Of a DNA stretch of 10,983 nucleotides, positions 6,831 through 10,983 are shown in pieces. A model generated the notes under the pieces. It worked only from the letters and a program-made list of their open reading frames with translations, had not been told where the DNA came from and ran no database searches. The stretch spans positions 1 through 10,983 of the forward strand of contig JAUVMD010000011.1 of NCBI GenBank assembly GCA_030600405.1, in the 5' to 3' direction. The position numbers and the translations under genes were made by a program. The stretch comes from Nitrospirota bacterium (GTDB lineage Bacteria; Nitrospinota; Nitrospinia; Nitrospinales; Nitrospinaceae). Numbering within the stretch: the first letter of the stretch is position 1; each line of letters begins with the position of its first letter.

Positions 6831-6868
6831 AAAACCTTCTTTGTAAGAGATTAAAAAGGAAGAGTTCT

Positions 6869-7192
6869 TTACGCGTCGCCGAAAGCTTTTTTCAGCAAGG
6901 GCTCGACTTCTCCCTTGGTTTCCATTTCATCGAGGATATCAGTATCGCCGTAAAAATCCCCGTTGATGAATACTTTCGGAAGCGTGGGCCAGTTGGTCAT
7001 TTGGCTGAGAGTTTCCCGCTTCTGCATATTTTCGAGGCAATTGATCACTTCGAAGGGATATCCGTACTTGTTGAAAAACTGTACGGTCTCCGCCGTGAAT
7101 CCGCATTGCGGTGCGGTTTTGGTGCCTTTTCCATAAATCAGAATTTTATGTTCGGCAATTTCGCTTTTGATTTCATCTTCAATGGCAGACAT
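6869..7192 (-). CDS. grxD: Monothiol glutaredoxin (Grx4/Grx5-type, CGFT active site)
   Basis: This 107-residue glutaredoxin of the CGFS class normally binds a glutathione-ligated [2Fe-2S] cluster and passes it to partners, often together with BolA. Motifs seen are K-G-T-K at 22-25, the active site P-Q-C-G-F-T at 28-33, N-W-P-T-L-P at 67-72 and G-D-F-Y-G-D-T-D-I at 78-86. Two positions deviate from the usual pattern: CGFS is CGFT, and the glutathione-binding Gly-Gly before x-D-I is Gly-Asp (82-83). The frame extends 38 codons further upstream, but that part runs into bolA and lacks a ribosome site. ATG 7192 has AAGGAG (7199-7204) at six-base spacing. It lies 44 bases after bolA, supporting a BolA-glutaredoxin pair. 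Confidence 0.92.
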   Translation of the reverse strand: MSAIEDEIKSEIAEHKILIYGKGTKTAPQCGFTAETVQFFNKYGYPFEVINCLENMQKRETLSQMTNWPTLPKVFINGDFYGDTDILDEMETKGEVEPLLKKAFGDA

Positions 7193-7236
7193 CGGCAACT
7201 CCTTGAAAAAACATTGTGCATTATTAAAATTATTTT

Positions 7237-7470
7237 TTATGCGGGGACATCGGTTTTGATCTCCGCCGCGTGGATTCGTCCGTCTTTCATGGCATCGGTC
7301 AGGCAACCCTGAACCATTCGGTGGCGCTCCATGACGTTCTTTCCTTCAAACTCCTTGGAAACGACATGGATGATAAAGTGGTCGCTCATCCCTGTTTTAT
7401 CCATGGCATTGACTTCCGCATCAGGAATTTTCGCTTGGACCAATTCAATCAAATTCGGAATTCTGATCAT
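7237..7470 (-). CDS. bolA: BolA family protein
   Basis: This 77-residue BolA/IbaG-type protein (PF01722) partners with monothiol glutaredoxins to form a bridged [2Fe-2S] complex. Core motifs are D-H-F at 30-32, F-E-G-K at 41-44, the signature R-H-R-M-V at 49-53 and R-I-H-A-A-E-I-K-T at 65-73, where the more usual H-A-L is H-A-A. H31, H50 and H67 are candidate cluster ligands or supports. The frame can be extended to a TTG at 7491, but ATG 7470 has GAGAAGGG (7478-7485) about seven bases upstream and gives a normal family start. It is the first gene of the bolA-grx-prx transcript, downstream of a near-consensus promoter. Confidence 0.92.
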   Translation of the reverse strand: MIRIPNLIELVQAKIPDAEVNAMDKTGMSDHFIIHVVSKEFEGKNVMERHRMVQGCLTDAMKDGRIHAAEIKTDVPA

Positions 7471-7529
7471 TTGTTTACCCTTCTCTTTCAAAGCTTAAAT
7501 TCAAAGCATTAAGATTCAAGCGACCCCCG

Positions 7530-7541
7530 AAAGGTTTTAAC
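7530..7541 (-). other. GTTAAAACCTTT motif in the bolA leader
   Basis: The predicted bolA leader contains GTTAAAACCTTT about 60 bases before the start codon. A near-identical element occurs in the divergent iscA leader (7723-7734) and a related GTTAAACCCTT upstream of DUF47 (3809-3819 on the minus strand). All are in the sense orientation of the following gene. Confidence 0.3.
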
Positions 7542-7584
7542 TTTTTTGGCTCTTCTGAAATATATCATACAATCCCTTTCCAGA

Positions 7585-7612
7585 ATTATATTTTTAAAGC
7601 GCTATTTTTCAA
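7585..7612 (-). promoter_or_regulatory. Near-consensus sigma-70 promoter for bolA-grx-prx
   Basis: On the minus strand TTGAAA (7607-7612), a 16-base spacer and TATAAT (7585-7590) make a strong promoter. Transcription would start near 7577, giving a leader of about 107 bases before bolA. Confidence 0.6.
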
Positions 7613-7655
7613 CAAGTTAGAAGTTATTCCGCAGACCAAGACCCAGGCACAATGT

Positions 7656-7685
7656 TTGACGGACTCTGAAAATTTCCGGTATAAT
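7656..7685 (+). promoter_or_regulatory. Near-consensus sigma-70 promoter for iscA
   Basis: TTGACG (7656-7661), an 18-base spacer and a perfect TATAAT (7680-7685). Transcription would start near 7692, giving a leader of about 62 bases. The -35 elements of this promoter and the divergent bolA promoter are 43 bases apart, so one regulator could act on both. Confidence 0.65.
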
Positions 7686-7693
7686 ACTGAAAC

Positions 7694-7735
7694 CAAAAGG
7701 CCATTTTAGTATCTAAATAACAGTTAAACCTTTTG
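7694..7735 (+). other. Inverted repeats in the iscA leader
   Basis: CAAAAGG (7694-7700) and CCTTTTG (7729-7735) form a perfect 7-base inverted repeat. Inside it, TTTAG-TAT-CTAAA (7705-7717) is a small palindrome. Both lie just after the predicted transcription start, where an operator or an mRNA hairpin could control expression. No match to a known IscR or Fur box is evident. Confidence 0.35.
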
Positions 7736-7753
7736 ATTTTCAGGGAGCCTTCA

Positions 7754-8095
7754 ATGCCCGATACACAACAATTCGTTTCCATTACCCCCATCGCCTCGGA
7801 AGAGGTGAAAAAACTCATCGCGCAGGATAACAAACCCGGCATCGGGTTGCGCCTCGGCGTCAAGGGTGGCGGCTGTTCCGGTCTCTCGTATGATCTCGGA
7901 TTCTCCCCGAAAGAAGTTGGAGATACGGTGATCGACCACGAAGGGTTCCAGGTGTTCATGGACCCCAAAAGCCTGATTTACCTGAAAGGGATGCAGTTGG
8001 ATTATCAGGGGGGTCTACAGGGCAAAGGTTTTGTATTCGTCAATCCCAACGCCAAGTCCACCTGCGGTTGCGGAGAGTCGTTTTCTCTCACTTGA
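7754..8095 (+). CDS. iscA: A-type iron-sulfur carrier (IscA/ErpA/SufA family)
   Basis: This 113-residue A-type carrier (HesB/IscA family, PF01521) accepts Fe-S clusters or iron and delivers clusters to target enzymes. The three cluster cysteines are present: C41 in G-G-G-C-S-G and C104/C106 in the C-terminal C-G-C-G-E-S-F. The stretch N-P-N-A-K-S-T before the CGC resembles ErpA, while G-L-R-L-G-V is also IscA-like, so the subtype is open. The start is ATG 7754 with AGGGAG about seven bases upstream; a longer TTG start at 7733 would swallow the ribosome site. It is preceded by a near-consensus promoter and followed by a strong terminator, so it is probably monocistronic. Nearby bolA, glutaredoxin and ygfZ fit the Fe-S role. 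Confidence 0.95.
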   Translation: MPDTQQFVSITPIASEEVKKLIAQDNKPGIGLRLGVKGGGCSGLSYDLGFSPKEVGDTVIDHEGFQVFMDPKSLIYLKGMQLDYQGGLQGKGFVFVNPNAKSTCGCGESFSLT

Positions 8096-8119
8096 TCCCC
8101 AAACTTTGGACTCGTTTTC

Positions 8120-8156
8120 AGCGCATCCGGTGAATTCGCCGATGCGCTTTTTTATT
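8120..8156 (+). terminator. Rho-independent terminator after iscA
   Basis: AGCGCATC (8120-8127) pairs perfectly with GATGCGCT (8141-8148). A bulged C then leads into four more pairs (8129-8132 with 8137-8140, one G-U) closing an AATT loop. A T-rich run, TTTTTTATT, follows directly from 8148. It lies 25 bases after the iscA stop. Confidence 0.9.
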
Positions 8157-8241
8157 GGGAAAGCCGTCAACATTTTGTCAGATTGGTGAAGACACCCACA
8201 TTACTTGAGCGGCCGGCGGCTTTCCTTTCTTCAATCTGATT

Positions 8242-9966
8242 ATGAAAACTCTTTCTGCCATTGATTCTGAATATAAACAGGCCCGCGAGGGTTGTGTTTA
8301 TTTTCCGCTGGAAGACTTCTGTCTGCTGGAAGCCTTGGGCAAAGATACCTTTTCCTTTCTGCAAACTCAGACCACGAATGATGTACTCAACCGGACCGTG
8401 GGAACAGGTCTGAACAATGCGCTGGTCGACCGCAAAGCGCGCCTGTTGTGCAATTTTTCCCTTCATAAAACTTCCGACACTTCGGCTCTGGTCCTCATAG
8501 AAACCCACCAGCGGGATACTCTGATCAATCAATTGGAGGACTATCATTTCAGGGAAGATTTTGTGTGGAACACCAAAACGTCTTTTAGTTTTCTGGTGGC
8601 TCTACAGGGCCCGAAAAGTCCGGTTGTGCTGGAAAACCTGACCGCCTCGGGAGCGGGCCTCCACAGCGCCCACGATATTTTCACGGCCAGCATTGATGGA
8701 ATAGAAACCTGTGCGATCTGTAAAAGTCTGACCGGTGAGGAAGGTTATATCTTGGCGTGTTCCGCCGACCGCAAAGAAGACCTGCTCCAGGCCCTGCACA
8801 AAGCGGGCGAATCGGTGGGCCTGGTTCGGATCGGCACCGAAACCCGGGAAACCCTGAGAATCGAAGCGGGCATTCCCATTTTCGGGCGGGACATGGACAA
8901 AACCCACATCCTTCCCGAAACGGGTCTGGAACATACTTCCGTCAGTTACCACAAGGGCTGTTACATCGGTCAGGAAGTGATCGCCCGGATCAAAACTTAT
9001 GGCTCCCCGGCCTTTGCCCTCATGGGAATCATCCTCGATGGAGATACGCCACCTGCCATGGACGCCCTCATCAAAATAAAAACCAAAAAAATCGGGGTAG
9101 TGAAGAGTTCGGTCTATTCGCCTTTTCTGGGTAAAGTGATCGCCCTGGCCTATCTGCAAAAGGATTTCCGAAGTCCCGGCCAAACTTATGAGGTTAGTCT
9201 GAACAACGAACCCGCCAAGATCACCACCTGTCTGTTACCGTTTTACCAGACGGCCGGGAAAACCGCGCGGGCGAAACAACTCCACCAGGAGGCATTGGTA
9301 ATTTTCAAAAAGGAGGAGAGTCTGGACCGGCCCATTGCTCTGCTTCGCGAGGCTATCGCTCTTGATCCCAAATACGCTCCCGGCTACGAAGCGCTGGGGG
9401 TTATGCTTTCCAAGCAGAACAAACTGGACGAGGCCATCGCGTTGATGAAACGCCTGACGGAAATCGATCCACAGGAAATTATGGCGCACACCAATCTATC
9501 CATTTATTACATGCAACAGGGCCGCATCGAAGATGCAGAAATGGAGAAAGCCGAGGCGACGGCGATCCAATTTGAAAAATTGATCGAGGAAAATCAGGCG
9601 AAAAAGTCCCGCGAAAAACTGGACTCCCAGGAAAAAGAGGAGCGGGAACGGCAGGTGGAAATGTTCCACAAGGTACTGGAAATTGATCCCATCGACCAAG
9701 TGGCCAATTTCGGTCTGGGTTCCATCTATCTGGACACCGGCAAATTTGAGGAGGCCTTGGATCCTCTAAAAACGGTGGTAGAACACTACCGGGATCATTC
9801 GGCGGCCTATCTGGCCTTGGGAAAGACGCTGGAGAAACTTTCGCGGAAGGAAGAGGCGGCGGAGGTTTATAAAAAGGGAATTGAAGCGGCTTCCAAGAAA
9901 GGCGATCTGATGCCTTTAAAAGATATGCAAACCCGCATGAATCAGATTTTGCACTCCGGCTCCTGA
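8242..9966 (+). CDS. ygfZ: YgfZ/GcvT-like Fe-S maturation protein fused to a C-terminal TPR array
   Basis: This 574-residue protein has two parts. Residues 1 to about 335 are a complete YgfZ (COG0354): F-L-Q-T-Q-T-T-N-D (39-47), the hallmark K-G-C-Y-I-G-Q-E (238-245) with essential-type Cys C240, then the C-terminal barrel with I-G-V-V-K-S-S and S-P-F-L-G-K-V-I-A-L-A-Y. YgfZ-type proteins bind folate and help maintain certain Fe-S enzymes such as MiaB. Residues about 340-555 are TPR helices: repeats near 380-413, 414-447, 486-519 and 520-553, with a partial one near 350-379 and a highly charged helix (448-472) between. Stand-alone YgfZ is about 325 residues, so the TPR region is an added domain of about 240. 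ATG 8242 lacks a clear Shine-Dalgarno. Its end overlaps the convergent downstream gene by 25 bases. Confidence 0.92.
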   Translation: MKTLSAIDSEYKQAREGCVYFPLEDFCLLEALGKDTFSFLQTQTTNDVLNRTVGTGLNNALVDRKARLLCNFSLHKTSDTSALVLIETHQRDTLINQLEDYHFREDFVWNTKTSFSFLVALQGPKSPVVLENLTASGAGLHSAHDIFTASIDGIETCAICKSLTGEEGYILACSADRKEDLLQALHKAGESVGLVRIGTETRETLRIEAGIPIFGRDMDKTHILPETGLEHTSVSYHKGCYIGQEVIARIKTYGSPAFALMGIILDGDTPPAMDALIKIKTKKIGVVKSSVYSPFLGKVIALAYLQKDFRSPGQTYEVSLNNEPAKITTCLLPFYQTAGKTARAKQLHQEALVIFKKEESLDRPIALLREAIALDPKYAPGYEALGVMLSKQNKLDEAIALMKRLTEIDPQEIMAHTNLSIYYMQQGRIEDAEMEKAEATAIQFEKLIEENQAKKSREKLDSQEKEERERQVEMFHKVLEIDPIDQVANFGLGSIYLDTGKFEEALDPLKTVVEHYRDHSAAYLALGKTLEKLSRKEEAAEVYKKGIEAASKKGDLMPLKDMQTRMNQILHSGS

Positions 9967-10983
9967 CCCTTCAGAAAACCCCACACGTCCGATCCGGGAT
10001 TCAACACTCCCTTTTGAACCAAGCCCTGCGTGATCGACACGCCGTGGTCCATCAAAAACCAGCAACGCAGTAAAAACTTTTCTTCCGGAGTGGTGTGGAC
10101 ATCCTCCCATTCCGTGACGGAAACATGTTCTTTTAAATCCCGCATCAATGACCCCGGGATATTCAGTCGTCTTTTCTTCACAAACGTGTTAAAACCTTCG
10201 ACCGGCATGGGCTGGAAATCTTTCCGGCTGATTTTAATCAATTCAGAAACGCTGGGCAGGTTATCCCTGTGGTATTGGAAGAATTTAAGTTTGTAATACT
10301 GATGGATGGTCTCGAGCCGGAAGTAGCAATGAAGGTCCACCACATCCTCCCCATAAGCCTGAATAAGATATTTCCGGATCAGAAGCTTGCCATTTTGCAG
10401 AAGCAATTTATTCAAGCGACCGCGGTCGAACAGATGAATGCGCACCGTGCTCAAATGTTTGCAACATTGTTCTTCAATATCTTTTCGCAGATTCATATTT
10501 TGAGGAGGAACCCGGTACCAGTAAATTTCGTCCCGAGCCACTTGCAGGGCCTGGGCGTAGGATTCGGCAATTTGATAGTTGCTGGCTTTTTTAGCCTGGC
10601 GAGCAATTTGATAGGAATTTTCGGGATCAAAACCAAGTTCGATCAGCCGGCCCTGGAAGTCCTTCCGGCTTCCCACCAGGTACCCGCCACGTTCTTTGAT
10701 ATGACCCTTGGCCTTATCCAAGCCGCGCAGAGCCAGGCTTACATCTCGAGGAATCAAATCCAAGCCCAGGTTATGGGCAAATTTATAAATGTCCTGGAGG
10801 GTTTTATAATTCAACTTGTCGATATACAAAAATTTCTGGATATTTTTTTCCTCGAATCCGCACATTTCGAATATCTTGATTTTCTTGTACTTCAATTCCT
10901 CCCAATACTTGCGAGTTCCTTCCTTTTTGCTGAATTGCCCTTCAATCTCCGACCGGGCTTTGAAAAAATAACTGCGGAGCAGA
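9942..10983 (-). CDS. Hypothetical protein, 5' end beyond the window
   Basis: The reading frame is open from the right edge down to TGA at 9942-9944, giving 346 visible residues. A TTG at 10893-10895 could be taken as a start, but the 29 upstream codons to the edge are also open and protein-like, so the real start probably lies outside. I do not recognise a family. The protein is basic, soluble and mostly helical, with no signal peptide, membrane segment or zinc motif. Local features include a C-x-F-R type aromatic stretch near the middle (L-H-C-Y-F-R-L-E), Tyr-rich helices (H-Q-Y-Y-K-L-K-F-F-Q-Y-H), and a C-terminal L-L-R-C-W-F-L-M-D-H-G segment. The overall look of short helical modules with K/R and aromatic residues hints at nucleic-acid or protein binding, but no function can be assigned. 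Its 3' end overlaps ygfZ. Confidence 0.75.
   Translation of the reverse strand, partial: LLRSYFFKARSEIEGQFSKKEGTRKYWEELKYKKIKIFEMCGFEEKNIQKFLYIDKLNYKTLQDIYKFAHNLGLDLIPRDVSLALRGLDKAKGHIKERGGYLVGSRKDFQGRLIELGFDPENSYQIARQAKKASNYQIAESYAQALQVARDEIYWYRVPPQNMNLRKDIEEQCCKHLSTVRIHLFDRGRLNKLLLQNGKLLIRKYLIQAYGEDVVDLHCYFRLETIHQYYKLKFFQYHRDNLPSVSELIKISRKDFQPMPVEGFNTFVKKRRLNIPGSLMRDLKEHVSVTEWEDVHTTPEEKFLLRCWFLMDHGVSITQGLVQKGVLNPGSDVWGFLKGQEPECKI

Noticed and set aside
6324..6854. 176-residue plus-strand open frame
   Set aside because: Antisense shadow of the peroxiredoxin-like gene with no ribosome site or domain.
7193..7306. 38-codon upstream extension of the glutaredoxin
   Set aside because: It runs into bolA and looks non-coding; AAGGAG before ATG 7192 sets the start.
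8602..9183. 193-residue minus-strand open frame
   Set aside because: Antisense to the YgfZ domain, which has strong signature motifs.

Overview
The window looks like an ordinary chromosomal stretch from a free-living Gram-negative bacterium with roughly even base composition. Several starts carry clear Shine-Dalgarno sequences, one gene encodes a Sec-type signal peptide, and two intergenic promoters are close to the sigma-70 consensus. The gene mix (MgtC, PiT with a PhoU-like partner, DUF2797, S1/P1 nuclease, an Fe-S/redox block) reminds me of marine Nitrospinota or deltaproteobacteria-like lineages. That is an impression from memory, not something the sequence proves. I see no tRNA, rRNA, CRISPR array, insertion sequence or prophage gene. 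No gene-free stretch exceeds about 285 bases.

Region 1 (1-3768) concerns ion and phosphate handling. A short C-terminal gene fragment on the + strand meets a minus-strand series. Read 5' to 3' on the minus strand, this is a DUF47/PhoU-like protein, a PiT phosphate permease, a spacer with an extended -10 promoter, a DUF2797 zinc-binding protein, and an MgtC/SapB membrane protein. DUF47-pit is a classic pair, and DUF2797-mgtC lie 26 bases apart, probably co-transcribed. A 194-base spacer upstream of DUF47 carries repeated TAACCT/AGGTTA elements that look like an operator.

Region 2 (3963-6285) holds a minus-strand pair, a secreted S1/P1-type zinc nuclease followed 20 bases later by a cytoplasmic metallo-beta-lactamase-fold hydrolase. 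It diverges from a plus-strand plsC-type acyltransferase across only 29 bases.

Region 3 (6306-9966) is an Fe-S and redox block built around one divergent promoter region. To the left run bolA, a CGFS-like monothiol glutaredoxin, and a peroxiredoxin-fold protein that lacks the usual peroxidatic cysteine. To the right run an A-type Fe-S carrier (IscA/ErpA), a strong intrinsic terminator, and a YgfZ protein fused to a C-terminal TPR array. BolA plus monothiol glutaredoxin, A-type carriers and YgfZ are all known players in late Fe-S cluster trafficking, so the block is functionally coherent.

Region 4 (9942-10983) is an unrecognised minus-strand gene. Its 3' end overlaps the end of ygfZ-TPR by 25 bases, and it runs open past the right edge of the window.

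The best candidates for something undescribed are the YgfZ-TPR fusion, the atypical peroxiredoxin encoded with bolA and glutaredoxin, the unknown gene at the right edge, and the shared leader motifs.
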